The notes under the pieces are model-generated. The model was given only the letters and a program-made list of their open reading frames with translations, was not told the origin of the DNA and searched no databases. Below, piece after piece: positions 25,980-35,350 of a stretch of 64,000 nucleotides of DNA (position 1 is the first letter of the stretch; every line of letters begins with the position of its first letter). The stretch lies in the NCBI RefSeq assembly GCF_900769625.1, contig NZ_CAAGHK010000045.1, positions 1-64,000 on the forward strand, written 5' to 3'. The position numbers and the translations under genes were made by a program. This DNA comes from an uncultured Clostridium sp. Its GTDB lineage: Bacteria; Bacillota; Clostridia; Clostridiales; Clostridiaceae.

Positions 25980-27209
25980 CTAGCATACTATCTGTATTGC
26001 TGAACCCTTAAATACTTTTTTTGCTGCATTTAAAATATCATTCTGCGTAATTTTATCTATTTCTTTAATTTCGTCAGCATAAATACTATAATCTCCAAAC
26101 ATCGTATCATATGTTGCCAGTTCTTTTGCAGCAATAATACTCTGTTCTTCTCTGAACAGTTTTTTCAGTTTATAACTCTTTATAAGAGATTTCAATTGTA
26201 TTTCATCTACAAGACTTTCATTGTTTTTAATTTCCGATATTACATCCATGACTAGTTCAATTGCTTTATCAACATTTTCTTTAGCTGTGGTAAATGTTAC
26301 TTTATACATTTTAAGATAGTTTTCATGGGCAATCCTTGTCAGTACATCATAAACAAGTGAATTTTTTGTTCTTAATGTATCAAACAAAACAGAATTTACA
26401 CCATTTCCAAAATACTGATCGAAGATTTTAAAATCATTCATTTCTTTAAAATTCAAATCATTAAGTGGAAATATCATTTGAACTCTTGCATTTTTCATGC
26501 CTTCTCTTTTTGCTACCTGAATCTTATTCACTTCTATTTTTTCATACACAATCTCACTACAATCATTAATTTTTACTTCAGCCTTTTTTGATTTCCATAC
26601 TCCAAAATACTTCTCAAATATATTTTTTACAACATCAAAATCAATAGATGTTATTACTGAAATTGATGTATTTTCTGGGAAATAATTTTCTTCATAAAAC
26701 TTTTTCAGATCTCCTATATTCATATTATCCAAGCTTTCTCTTGTCCCTATTATAGGATCTTTTATTCTTCTCTTATCAAATATATTATAAAATAATTTAT
26801 CCTCACAGAATTGATCAGCTTCTTCATCCCATTCTTCAAGCTCTTCTTTTATTACTGCCATTTCCTCATTGAATCCTCTTTCATCGAATTGTGGATTTAA
26901 CAATATATCAGAAAATAACTCCACACCCTTTTCAAGATCCTCACCTAACAATGTTCCATAATAAATTACATACGGATAGTTTGTCATTGCATTCTGAAAT
27001 CCAAAAATGCTACTTAACTCCGCATTTATCTTTGCTTCAGTTCTTTTCTCTGTTCCTTTATAAACCATATGTTCAACTGCATGCGCTACCCCCTTTTTAT
27101 CTCCATCAACTCCTGCACCTGCATTAAGAGAAATACAAATTGACGTTAGTTCACTTTCACTTTTTTTATATATTAGTTTTAAGTTATTACTTAATTTTAC
27201 AGCTTCCAC
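25980..27209 (-). CDS. M16 family zinc metallopeptidase
   Basis: The start is a GTG at 27209 with AGGAGAGACAGATAAG upstream. The 409-aa product has the inverted zinc motif HAVEHMVYKG (HxxEH, near residue 43) and the third ligand region VIKEELEEWDEEADQF near 117, followed by the second, inactive M16 half. No signal peptide is seen. Such insulinase-type proteases cleave short peptides and are used in some RiPP pathways to trim modified precursors. Here it lies just downstream of the SCIFF maturase, though a terminator hairpin separates them, so a link to SCIFF is speculative. Confidence 0.9.
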   Translation of the reverse strand: MEAVKLSNNLKLIYKKSESELTSICISLNAGAGVDGDKKGVAHAVEHMVYKGTEKRTEAKINAELSSIFGFQNAMTNYPYVIYYGTLLGEDLEKGVELFSDILLNPQFDERGFNEEMAVIKEELEEWDEEADQFCEDKLFYNIFDKRRIKDPIIGTRESLDNMNIGDLKKFYEENYFPENTSISVITSIDFDVVKNIFEKYFGVWKSKKAEVKINDCSEIVYEKIEVNKIQVAKREGMKNARVQMIFPLNDLNFKEMNDFKIFDQYFGNGVNSVLFDTLRTKNSLVYDVLTRIAHENYLKMYKVTFTTAKENVDKAIELVMDVISEIKNNESLVDEIQLKSLIKSYKLKKLFREEQSIIAAKELATYDTMFGDYSIYADEIKEIDKITQNDILNAAKKVFKGSAIQIVC

Positions 27210-27336
27210 CTTATCTGTCTCTCCTATATATCTAAAATTTCTTTATTATTAATGATAAGCATCTGAATAAATTATCACATAATCGTTATTTTATCAGTAT
27301 ACATATTTTTTCACTTATCATATTTACCAAACAAGC

Positions 27337-27376
27337 AAAAAATATAGCAATGTAAAAACTTACACCGCTATATTTT
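27337..27376 (-). terminator. Terminator of the SCIFF maturase gene
   Basis: AAAATATAGC pairs with GCTATATTTT (27339-27348 and 27367-27376) 15 bases after the stop at 27391, with T residues following on the minus strand. Confidence 0.75.
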
Positions 27377-27390
27377 CTTACTTTTCCATA

Positions 27391-28752
27391 TTATTCGTTA
27401 TCAACTGCTTTTAAAGCTATTGCACATTCAATTCTCTTCTTCTGCATCTTACATCCAATTTCATATGGTATATTCATATCGCCATTAAAGTTTACATTGT
27501 TAGCCTGGCATCCGCCACTGCAATAGAATCTTGCCCAGCATTCTCTGCATTTTGGTTTATTATATATATGGGCTTTTTTAAATGTCTTTGCTAAATCAGA
27601 ATTAAATGTGTCTTCATATATATCCCCTAATTTATATTCTTCTTTACCAACAAACTGATGACAAGGATATACTTCACCTTGTGGAGTTATTGCAACATAT
27701 TCAAAACCTGCTCCACATCCTGAAATTCTCTTATAAACACAAGGTCCTCCTTGAAGATCTATATTGAAATGATAGAATTTGAATTCATCTCCTTCTTCCT
27801 TTCTTCTCTTCATTTCATGATAAAGCTTATCATAGTTTTCAAATATTGTCGGAAGATCTTCTTCTCTTATAGAAAGTGAATGCTTATCCTCTAAAACAAC
27901 AGGTTCTATTGATAATTCCCTGAATCCTTCATTTACCATTGCCATAACATCTTCATAAAAATCTGTATTATCTCTAGTAAATGTTCCTCTTACATAATAA
28001 GTCTTCCCTGGAGTTCTTCTCTTTATCATTTCTTTGATATTTGGAATTATATCATCATAAGAACCACTCTTATCTACTTTAATTCTTACATTATCATTAA
28101 CTTCTTTTCTTCCATCTAATGATAGTATTATATTTCCCATTTCTTTATCCATGTAATCCATCATTTCTGGAGTTAAAAGTGTTGCATTAGTAGTCATTGT
28201 AAATCTTACTCTCTTGCCCCACTTTTCTTCATTATCTCTTGCATACTTTATTATTTCCTTAATCTTGTCCATAATTAAAGTAGGTTCACCGCCAAATAAG
28301 TCAATTTCTATATTCCTTCTTGGACCACTTCTCTTTATTACGTAGTCAATTGCCTTTTTAGCAGTTTCAACGCTCATTACACCACCATGACCGTGGTATT
28401 CACCTTCATCAGCAAAACAATATTTACATCTTAAATTACATCCATGAATTACATTTAAGCATATAGCTTTAATATAATCTCTATCATCCATTGAACTGTG
28501 AGCTATTTCTTCGTACTGATCTTCTGAGTAAAGTATTCCATCTTCTGATAATTCCTGAATTTCATCATAAGCTTCTGAAAGTTCCTCCTCATCATATTTT
28601 CCTCTAAGTCTCTTTAATACTTCTTTTTTAGGCTCTAATTTATTATCATCTAATATATCATAAACTAATTCATCTACTACATGAACTGCCCCAGTATTTA
28701 CATCTAAAACAAAGTAGTTATCATCCTGTTTAAATTTATGTATTAATGCCAT
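27391..28752 (-). CDS. scfB: Radical SAM thioether maturase of the SCIFF peptide
   Basis: The 453-aa protein begins with a RiPP-recognition-like domain (residues 1-90), then has the radical SAM motif CNLRCKYCFADEG near residue 104 and the C-terminal SPASM region with CGAGF, YPCHQF and CRECWARFYCSGGC near 410-430, whose cysteines bind auxiliary iron-sulfur clusters. This is the family that installs Cys-to-Thr thioether links in the SCIFF peptide. The 45-aa precursor gene lies just upstream in the same direction. GGGAGGATTTGTAAA precedes the ATG. Confidence 0.95.
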   Translation of the reverse strand: MALIHKFKQDDNYFVLDVNTGAVHVVDELVYDILDDNKLEPKKEVLKRLRGKYDEEELSEAYDEIQELSEDGILYSEDQYEEIAHSSMDDRDYIKAICLNVIHGCNLRCKYCFADEGEYHGHGGVMSVETAKKAIDYVIKRSGPRRNIEIDLFGGEPTLIMDKIKEIIKYARDNEEKWGKRVRFTMTTNATLLTPEMMDYMDKEMGNIILSLDGRKEVNDNVRIKVDKSGSYDDIIPNIKEMIKRRTPGKTYYVRGTFTRDNTDFYEDVMAMVNEGFRELSIEPVVLEDKHSLSIREEDLPTIFENYDKLYHEMKRRKEEGDEFKFYHFNIDLQGGPCVYKRISGCGAGFEYVAITPQGEVYPCHQFVGKEEYKLGDIYEDTFNSDLAKTFKKAHIYNKPKCRECWARFYCSGGCQANNVNFNGDMNIPYEIGCKMQKKRIECAIALKAVDNE

Positions 28753-28839
28753 TTTACAAATCCTCCCAAATACTAAATAAATCTATATAAAAATCGCCAA
28801 AACGACTATTAATTGTTTATTATTGATTAAATAAAGTAA

Positions 28840-28861
28840 GCAGTAACTTTTCAGTTACTGC
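28840..28861 (-). terminator. Intercistronic hairpin between scfA and scfB
   Basis: GCAGTAAC pairs with GTTACTGC around a six-base loop, 10 bases after the precursor stop. The following T stretch is interrupted. It could act as a partial terminator or stabiliser, giving more precursor peptide than enzyme. Confidence 0.65.
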
Positions 28862-28870
28862 TCTTAAAAA

Positions 28871-29008
28871 TTAGTTTTCGCATTCTAAGTTTGCAACTGT
28901 GCAAGAAGTCTTACAAGCTGATTGGCAAGAGTTTGCGCATTCTTTACAGCCTGGTTTGCATAAACTGTTTTTTATGTTTGGTTTGTTAATTGTTTTTATG
29001 TGCTTCAT
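28871..29008 (-). CDS. scfA: SCIFF ribosomally made thioether peptide precursor
   Basis: An ATG at 29008 opens a 45-codon frame that starts MKHIKTINKPNIKNSLCKPG and carries the family core SCQSACKTSCTVANLEC near its end. Seven cysteines are present, at residues 17, 21, 24, 28, 32, 36 and 43. This is the six-cysteines-in-forty-five (SCIFF) precursor found across Clostridia; its modified product is not firmly known. GGAGGGCTTTTTTAA precedes the ATG. The maturase gene follows 118 bases later. Confidence 0.95.
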   Translation of the reverse strand: MKHIKTINKPNIKNSLCKPGCKECANSCQSACKTSCTVANLECEN

Positions 29009-29144
29009 TTAAAAAAGCCCTCCATTCAAATTTTCTCCAATAATTATACCATTGTTAGGACAACTTCTCAATACCTATTATTAATTGCATAATAAAGGAA
29101 ATCTATATACCTTAATTTATATACCTATTTAGATATTTTTATTC

Positions 29145-29429
29145 CTAAATTTTAAATTTCTTTATTATATCTGTAAGCTTTTCACAGCTTTCTTTAAGTT
29201 CACTTATTTTATTTAAAACTACTTCTGAATTTTCTTCAGCTTCATTAGTTTCATTTAAAATGTCTTCAGTACTCATTATTATCTCTGTATTTCTCCTGCT
29301 TATTCCTGAAATAGATTCAACAATAACATCAATGGATGCATTAAATTCCTCTGATGTTGCACCTAAAGCTGCCGATATGTCTTTATAATAAGTAGCATCA
29401 GTTTTATACTGCTCTGCAACATTCATCAT
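29145..29429 (-). pseudogene. Chemotaxis receptor (MCP) C-terminal remnant
   Basis: The 94-codon open frame reads as the last part of a methyl-accepting chemotaxis protein: SAALGATSEEFNASIDVIVE and a heptad-rich helix ending LTDIIKKFKI. It lacks sensor, membrane, HAMP and the kinase-tip regions, and the ATG has no ribosome-binding site. The preceding 170 bases contain no continuation. It is best read as a truncated leftover of a full-length receptor gene. Confidence 0.8.
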
Positions 29430-29556
29430 TACAATATATTATAAAAGTATCTATATACACTATAAACACTATCACTGGAAGTTATCCTCTTTATTGTAAG
29501 ACGGCTTGATTCTATATACTTGAAGTTATATTTTAACTAAACAGTAATCTTTAACA

Positions 29557-29598
29557 TAAAAGTGCTGCCGCAATAATCATTGCAACAGCACTCTTTTT
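29557..29598 (-). terminator. Terminator of htpG
   Basis: AGTGCTG and CAGCACT (29561-29567 and 29586-29592) form an extended stem with an inner GCAATGATTATTGC hairpin right after the htpG stop. Confidence 0.75.
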
Positions 29599-31532
29599 TA
29601 TAATGAAATTACTCTGTTTAAAAGTTCATTATTTCTCTTAATAAATTCATCCATTTCATCTGCATCTAATTCTTTATTAGCTATCTTTGCTAAATCTAAA
29701 ATATGCTCACAGATAAATTTAACATCATCCTTCTTAGAATCATCTTTTGATAATTCCACAAGCTTCTTTACAAGTGGGTTTTTATTGTTAACTACCAATG
29801 TTTCTTCTTCCTTAAACATTCCCATTGCACCCATGCCTGCCTGTGCATACATTTTGCTCATTTCAGCCATTCTTCTTGATTCTTCTGAAACTAAAATCAT
29901 CGCTGAAGTTTTTTCATTCTTTAATCCTTCAACAGAAAGTTTAGTAACCTTATCACCTAATGCATTCTTAAATACATCTTCAATTTCTTTATTAGCATTT
30001 TTCTGAGCTTCATCATTTTCATCAGTTTTAGAACCTAATGTATCAGAGATATCTGAATCAATTCTCTTGAATTTAACTCCGTTTTCATGCATTTCTAAGA
30101 ATGTAATGAAATGATCATCTAATGTACAGTCTAAAATTAATGCATCAAGATCATATTCCTTAAACATCTTTATATATTGAGACTGCTGCTTTTCATCATT
30201 AGAATAGTACACTTTATTTTCATGCTTTTCTTTGTTAGCTTCAAGATAATCTTTCAGTGTTACGAATTCGCCTTTTAAATTCTTGAAGATAATTATATCC
30301 TTAATCTTTTCATAGAATTTCTCATCTCTTAAGCATCCGTACTTAATAAATATCTGAATATCTGGCCAGAATTTATTGAATTCTTCTCTGCTATTCTTAA
30401 ATAAATCAACTAATTTATCAGCAACTTTTTTAATTATATGATTTGAAATCTTAGCTACATCTCTGTCATTCTGCAGGAAGCTTCTTGAAACATTCAATGG
30501 AAGGTCTGGACAGTCGATTGTTCCCTTTAATAATAATAGGAATTCTGGAATAACTTCTTTTATATTATCAGCAACGAACACCTGATTGTTGTAAAGTTTT
30601 ACTTGTCCTTCCCTTATTTCAACTTCGTGAGTTAATTTAGGGAAATACAATATTCCTTTTAAGTTAAATGGATAATCAACATTTAAATGAATCCAGAACA
30701 ATGGTTCATTAAAGTCCATAAATACTTTTCTGTAGAATTGTTTATATTCTTCATCAGTACATTCACTTGGTTTTTTCATCCATAGTGGATGTATATCATT
30801 TAATGGCTTTGGAGCTTCCGGTTCAACTAATTCCTGATATTCTGTTCCATCTTCCTTTTTCTTTGTTTCATATTTAGGTTCTTCTTTTGGTTTGTTTTCA
30901 TCCTCTAAATATATTTCAGTTGGCAGGAATGAACAATACTTTTCAATTATCTGCCTTACTTTATATTCTTCTAAGAATTCAGTACTTTCATCATCAAGAT
31001 ATAAAGTTATTGTTGTACCTCTTGTTGTTCTTTCATCTGAAGATGTTATTTCATATTCAGTACCACCCTGGCATACCCATTTAACAGATTCAGAACCTTT
31101 TTTATATGATAATGTATCTATTTCTACTTTTGTAGATACCATGAAAGTAGAATAAAATCCAAGACCAAAGTGTCCTATTATATCTTTTCCTTCATCCATT
31201 TTATCTTTATATTTTTCCATAAAATCTGTTGCACCAGAAAAAGCAACCTGATTTATGTACTTTTTAACTTCTTCTTCAGTCATACCTATACCGTTATCAC
31301 TGAATTTAAGTGTCTTCTTTTCTTTATTTACAGAAACTATAACCTTATATTCTTCATTGTCTGCAACATCAGCTTCTCCTATTGTTGCTAATCTTTGAAG
31401 CTTGCTTATTGCATCACATGCATTGCTTATAACTTCTCTTATAAAAATGTCTTTATCAGAGTACAGCCATTTCTTAATAATCGGGAATATATTCTCTGTA
31501 TCAATTGAAATATTACCATTTTCTTTTATCAT
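29598..31532 (-). CDS. htpG: Molecular chaperone HtpG (Hsp90)
   Basis: The 644-aa protein has the GHKL ATPase domain at the N-terminus: REVISNACDAISKLQ near residue 33, KFSDNGIGMTEEE near 76, and GHFGLGFYS near 120. The middle domain carries LPLNVSRSFLQND near 340 and the C-terminal dimerisation domain follows. It is an ATP-dependent cytosolic chaperone. A short acidic linker (KPKEEPKYETKKKEDG) near residue 210 is typical. AGAGGAGTGGTTATAAT precedes the ATG. No CIRCE element is seen upstream. Confidence 0.97.
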   Translation of the reverse strand: MIKENGNISIDTENIFPIIKKWLYSDKDIFIREVISNACDAISKLQRLATIGEADVADNEEYKVIVSVNKEKKTLKFSDNGIGMTEEEVKKYINQVAFSGATDFMEKYKDKMDEGKDIIGHFGLGFYSTFMVSTKVEIDTLSYKKGSESVKWVCQGGTEYEITSSDERTTRGTTITLYLDDESTEFLEEYKVRQIIEKYCSFLPTEIYLEDENKPKEEPKYETKKKEDGTEYQELVEPEAPKPLNDIHPLWMKKPSECTDEEYKQFYRKVFMDFNEPLFWIHLNVDYPFNLKGILYFPKLTHEVEIREGQVKLYNNQVFVADNIKEVIPEFLLLLKGTIDCPDLPLNVSRSFLQNDRDVAKISNHIIKKVADKLVDLFKNSREEFNKFWPDIQIFIKYGCLRDEKFYEKIKDIIIFKNLKGEFVTLKDYLEANKEKHENKVYYSNDEKQQSQYIKMFKEYDLDALILDCTLDDHFITFLEMHENGVKFKRIDSDISDTLGSKTDENDEAQKNANKEIEDVFKNALGDKVTKLSVEGLKNEKTSAMILVSEESRRMAEMSKMYAQAGMGAMGMFKEEETLVVNNKNPLVKKLVELSKDDSKKDDVKFICEHILDLAKIANKELDADEMDEFIKRNNELLNRVISL

Positions 31533-31767
31533 ATTATAACCACTCCTCTAATCTTTTTCTAAAGTCTAGAATATATTTTATATCTATGGGAATTAATTGT
31601 CAAATTAACAAAAGAGTGCAATATAAAATATACTGCACCCATAATTTTTCTCATAAATTTCAATACCTATAAATTTTTCTATCATCCTTTATATTATGCA
31701 AATTATTAAATATTCTATAGCTTCAATAAACATAATATATAAATTTATACCCATCTACATCACTCTC

Positions 31768-31995
31768 TTAATTAAATTCATTATCTATAATATTTTTATA
31801 TGAAATGTAAGTGCCATACAGATAACCACCATAAACACTAATTATGATGAGTGCTGTTATCATGATAGAACCGAATTTACTTGAAGACCCTAAAGCAATT
31901 AAATAATTATTTATAGCCTTTATTCCAACTATTGAATGCACAATAGCAAGACTTAACTGAAACATGAAAAATATAGCTACCTTATTTACTGTCTT
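31768..31995 (-). pseudogene. C-terminal remnant of an FtsX-type ABC permease
   Basis: An open frame from 31995 to the stop at 31768, with an internal ATG at 31965, reads LSLAIVHSIVGIKAINNYLI and a second membrane helix ending YKNIIDNEFN. This matches the last two membrane segments of BceB/YxdM-like peptide-efflux permeases (the LALIHS...AIKA pattern). A stop lies directly before it and no ribosome-binding site is near. A genuine 65-aa membrane peptide is the less likely alternative. Confidence 0.6.
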
Positions 31996-32040
31996 TTAAC
32001 AGCAGACATTTTTTTGTAAACATATATTTATTATATATTC

Positions 32041-32105
32041 TTCAATTAACAATGTACAATCATCAATTTACAATAACAGATGAAATCTTTGCAAAACTTC
32101 TTTAA
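32041..32105. repeat. Dispersed intergenic repeat, copy left of the 172-aa gene
   Basis: The segment AATGTACAATCATCAATTTA and the following GATGAAATCTTTGCAAAAC and TTCTTTAA resemble the segment at 32738-32790 in order and spacing. Related CAATTGACAATT words occur in other spacers. Confidence 0.5.
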
Positions 32106-32203
32106 ATATTTTTACATTTTATGTATCATATAAATTTCAAATATAATTTGATTTGACTTAGGATGCTTCAGCTTATAGTATATATAAAAGGATGTGATTA
32201 TAT

Positions 32204-32722
32204 ATGAATAATTTACCTATACCAGTTTCATGCACAGAATTTAAAAATAATGTTTCAATAAGGTTTAATAATATTTTAGATGGATTTGATAAATTTGAGA
32301 ACTTCACTATTGATGGAAATCTTTCAGAAAATAGTGAATCAAGTCTCATAGATTTTCTTCTTCAAGTATTTAAAGAAAATGATAATGAATGCTATATTGA
32401 TTTTTATATAAATAAATTAGGTGAAACAGAAATAAAAAATTTAATGAATCTCATTGATAAAAATAACCGTCCCTTATTGAATTCCATTATTTCACTGAAA
32501 CACAATGATATTTATTATAAAATAACTGATAAAAATTTTATCCCCTTTTTTGCCAAGCTGAACATAAGAGAACTTTTCTTTGTGACCTTTTATTTCACTA
32601 AAAAACCTGTAACAGTATGGGGAAATTATAATTTAAAATTTCCATGTTTTTTTAATGATGATAAGACTTTCAGTCAAATTTATGATATTGCATATAAATT
32701 GAATATTATAAAAAATATATAA
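32204..32722 (+). CDS. Hypothetical protein, 172 aa
   Basis: This is one of the few plus-strand genes. AAAGGATGTGATTATAT precedes the ATG. The product has no signal peptide or membrane segment, is rich in Asn, Ile, Phe and Lys, and has a C-terminal half with alternating hydrophobic residues (LFFVTFYFTKKPVTVWGNYN). I do not recognise its family. It is flanked on both sides by copies of the same intergenic repeat, which could mean it was inserted or duplicated as a unit. The nearby permease remnant suggests the area has been rearranged. Confidence 0.7.
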   Translation: MNNLPIPVSCTEFKNNVSIRFNNILDGFDKFENFTIDGNLSENSESSLIDFLLQVFKENDNECYIDFYINKLGETEIKNLMNLIDKNNRPLLNSIISLKHNDIYYKITDKNFIPFFAKLNIRELFFVTFYFTKKPVTVWGNYNLKFPCFFNDDKTFSQIYDIAYKLNIIKNI

Positions 32723-32730
32723 GCATATAT

Positions 32731-32790
32731 TTACAATTAGTAATGTACAATTGACAATTAATAGTGAAATCTTTTCAACATTTCTTTAAC
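32731..32790. repeat. Dispersed intergenic repeat, copy right of the 172-aa gene
   Basis: AATGTACAATTGACAATTAA, then GTGAAATCTTTTCAACATT and TCTTTAA, parallels the copy at 32041-32105 in the same orientation. Confidence 0.5.
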
Positions 32791-32917
32791 TACTATGTAA
32801 TTTTATTATTAAAAGATGTATTGAGTTTTATAAATAAACCTGCTTTGTATACTGTGTTTTTTTATAAGTTATTAAAAAGATATCAATAAATTATTACTAA
32901 ATTTCCTAAAAAAATTC

Positions 32918-32941
32918 TTTCCCCACAATTGGGGAAAGATA
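32918..32941 (-). terminator. Terminator of the YhgE/Pip gene
   Basis: CTTTCCCC pairs with GGGGAAAG, followed on the minus strand by AATTTTTTTAGG, just past the stop at 32946. Confidence 0.85.
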
Positions 32942-32945
32942 TAAA

Positions 32946-35180
32946 TTATTCACCAAGATGACTTTCTTCGAATTTTTCATTAAATTTCTTTATCAATTTA
33001 GTAAAAGGTGTTTTCAAGAATACACCTATTAATAATGAGAGTACTGCAAATACTGCGAGTATTGACAGATTTTTTACAACAACCATCTTTACAATTCCTC
33101 CTATTGTTTCTCTCATTAAAGAAACTGTATATGTAAATGGCAAATACGGATGTATCTTTTGGAAAAATACAGGTGTAAGTTCTACTGGAAATGTTCCACT
33201 TGAACCTCCAAGCTGAAGGACAAGAAGTACAATACATACAACCTTTCCAACATTTCCAAATACAGAACATGCAGTATATATAATCAATCCAAACATCAAT
33301 CCTGTAATTATTGTTGCCAATACAAATAAGGTTGGATTCAAACAATATATATGTAATATCCATAAATCTCCGGTTGATACAATCACACTTTGAATTACTG
33401 CCAATGTCAAAAATAACAGCATCTTTCCAAAATAATCTTCTGTTATTTCAGCTGCATATCCAAAAATCTCTTTTCCTGTTTTCCTGCTTTCTATATGTTC
33501 TTCATTATTATCAATGTTGAAAATCCTGCTTCTATTTTCTTCAGCTTCATGAGGATTTACAGATAATAATGAAACAAGGAATAGACATCCTGCCCAAAGA
33601 GACAATGTTGTATAGAATGGTGTCATTGCTGTTCCATAGTTTCCCATAGGAAATACCTGTTCTTCTATCAGATTAACTGGTTGAGCTAAAAAATCACTTC
33701 TTTCCTGAACATCATTTTTTAATAGTTCTAACAAATCAGTAAACTCTGCATCATTATTTGCACTATCCATTTTATCAACTACTTCGTTTATCATTTCTTC
33801 AGCTTTAGGAAGTTTTTCTTTTATATACTCTATTGATGAAATTCCTTTATCAGCTCCTTCATATGCTGTATTCAATAGACTGCTTACATCCGGAAGCTTT
33901 TTTTCAGCTTCATCTAAAACATTAATTATATTATCACTTGTAGAATAAGCACTATCTACAATAGTATTTATTTTATCTGAAATATCACTATCATATTTAG
34001 AATAGATATCTGAGGTTATTGATTTCAGACTATCAGATAGTGATTTAATATTATTAAGCATTGATAAATCAGGCTTTTCACCAGAATTGATGATATTCTT
34101 TATTGAGTCCAGTTGTGTCTGAAATGATGTTATTGATGAGTTAACATTATTTAACTTATCAATAACAGAATCTAATTTAGGACTTAATTTATTTAATTTC
34201 TGCATAATATTCAATAAAGATGTGTTTACTTTTTTCAAAACATTTAACTTTCCTTCAATATTTTCAATCATTTCAGGAGCTTTTTCACTACCAGAATTTA
34301 TTGCATCAATAACAGCTGATGAGTAATCAGAAACTTCCCCTGCTATTTCACTAATAAGTCTTATATCTTCTTTTATAGTTGGAGATATATTATTTAAACT
34401 ACTCTTAGACGTTGATAAGAAATCCTTTATGTTACTGCTTAAATTCTGACTATTATCTATAGTTTCCTTTATCAATGGTATATCCTTATTTATTTCTGCT
34501 GTAACGTCCTTAAGTTCAACAGCACCTTTATAAGCAAGATCAACAGTGCTGTTTATATCATCAAATTTACCCTGTACTTCTTTTAATAAATTATATACAT
34601 TAGTAATTTTAGGCTTTGCATTTTCCAATTCTATTCCAATGCTCTTACTTGTGTTTAGAAGAGTAGAACTTACAGTTTCAACTAAAGTCTTACTTATATT
34701 TTCCTGAACTCCAGTTGCTCCTTTTGATGTAAGCTTAGGTGCAATTGCATTTATTTTTTCATTTACTCTATAGATTATATCACCTTTTTTAATATCACTT
34801 GTTATTATTGAAGTAATATCTGATGAAAATTCTGGTGGTATTGTAATTGTTGCATAGTATTTTCCTTCTCTAAGCATTTCCTCTGCTTCATCTGCACTAA
34901 CAAACTGCCATCCCATTAGATCATTTTCTTTCAATCCATCTACAATTTCATTTCCCATGTTTATTTCTTTTCCTTCAAGCTCCGTTCCCTCATCATTATT
35001 TACTACACCTATCTTTATCTGGCTTGTAGCTTCTTTTGCATAAGGATCCCATGACGCAGCTATATTAAACCATGCATATAATGATGGAAGGATACATAAT
35101 GCTGTAATAGTTATTAACGCTGCATAATTTGTAAATATATTTTTTATATCAGTTTTGTAAATATTCCATATTCTTTTCAT
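32946..35180 (-). CDS. YhgE/Pip family membrane protein
   Basis: I place the start at the ATG at 35180, eight bases after GGAG; the ATG three codons earlier is too close to it. The 744-aa protein has one N-terminal membrane helix, then the YhgE motif SLYAWFNIAASWDPYA near residue 35 and VVNNDEGTELEGK near 60. A long helical extracytoplasmic region of about 350 residues follows, with many short coiled-coil segments (LNKLSPKLDSVIDKLNNV). Five or six membrane helices end the protein, as in ABC-2 type exporters. The family includes the phage infection protein and partners of ESX/type VII secretion; the role here is unknown. Confidence 0.9.
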   Translation of the reverse strand: MKRIWNIYKTDIKNIFTNYAALITITALCILPSLYAWFNIAASWDPYAKEATSQIKIGVVNNDEGTELEGKEINMGNEIVDGLKENDLMGWQFVSADEAEEMLREGKYYATITIPPEFSSDITSIITSDIKKGDIIYRVNEKINAIAPKLTSKGATGVQENISKTLVETVSSTLLNTSKSIGIELENAKPKITNVYNLLKEVQGKFDDINSTVDLAYKGAVELKDVTAEINKDIPLIKETIDNSQNLSSNIKDFLSTSKSSLNNISPTIKEDIRLISEIAGEVSDYSSAVIDAINSGSEKAPEMIENIEGKLNVLKKVNTSLLNIMQKLNKLSPKLDSVIDKLNNVNSSITSFQTQLDSIKNIINSGEKPDLSMLNNIKSLSDSLKSITSDIYSKYDSDISDKINTIVDSAYSTSDNIINVLDEAEKKLPDVSSLLNTAYEGADKGISSIEYIKEKLPKAEEMINEVVDKMDSANNDAEFTDLLELLKNDVQERSDFLAQPVNLIEEQVFPMGNYGTAMTPFYTTLSLWAGCLFLVSLLSVNPHEAEENRSRIFNIDNNEEHIESRKTGKEIFGYAAEITEDYFGKMLLFLTLAVIQSVIVSTGDLWILHIYCLNPTLFVLATIITGLMFGLIIYTACSVFGNVGKVVCIVLLVLQLGGSSGTFPVELTPVFFQKIHPYLPFTYTVSLMRETIGGIVKMVVVKNLSILAVFAVLSLLIGVFLKTPFTKLIKKFNEKFEESHLGE

Positions 35181-35310
35181 AACATACACTCCAATATTTT
35201 AATTAATATTTATCTCTAATATGTTTTGTAATTTTATCATTAATATTCTGATTGAATAATATTGGAATAAAAATATATGTTATTACTTTGAAGAAAATTT
35301 AAATAGATAA

Positions 35311-35350
35311 AAAATCAGGTTATTAGATCATAATCTAATAACCTGATTTT
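35311..35350 (-). terminator. Terminator of the polysaccharide deacetylase gene
   Basis: An 18-bp perfect stem (35311-35328 with 35333-35350, arms beginning AAAATCAGGTTATTAGAT) around CATA touches the stop codon at 35351 and ends in T residues on the minus strand. Confidence 0.9.

Noticed and set aside
31768..31965. A genuine 65-aa two-helix membrane peptide
   Set aside because: It matches the tail of an FtsX-type permease and lacks a ribosome-binding site, so a remnant is more likely, though not proven.
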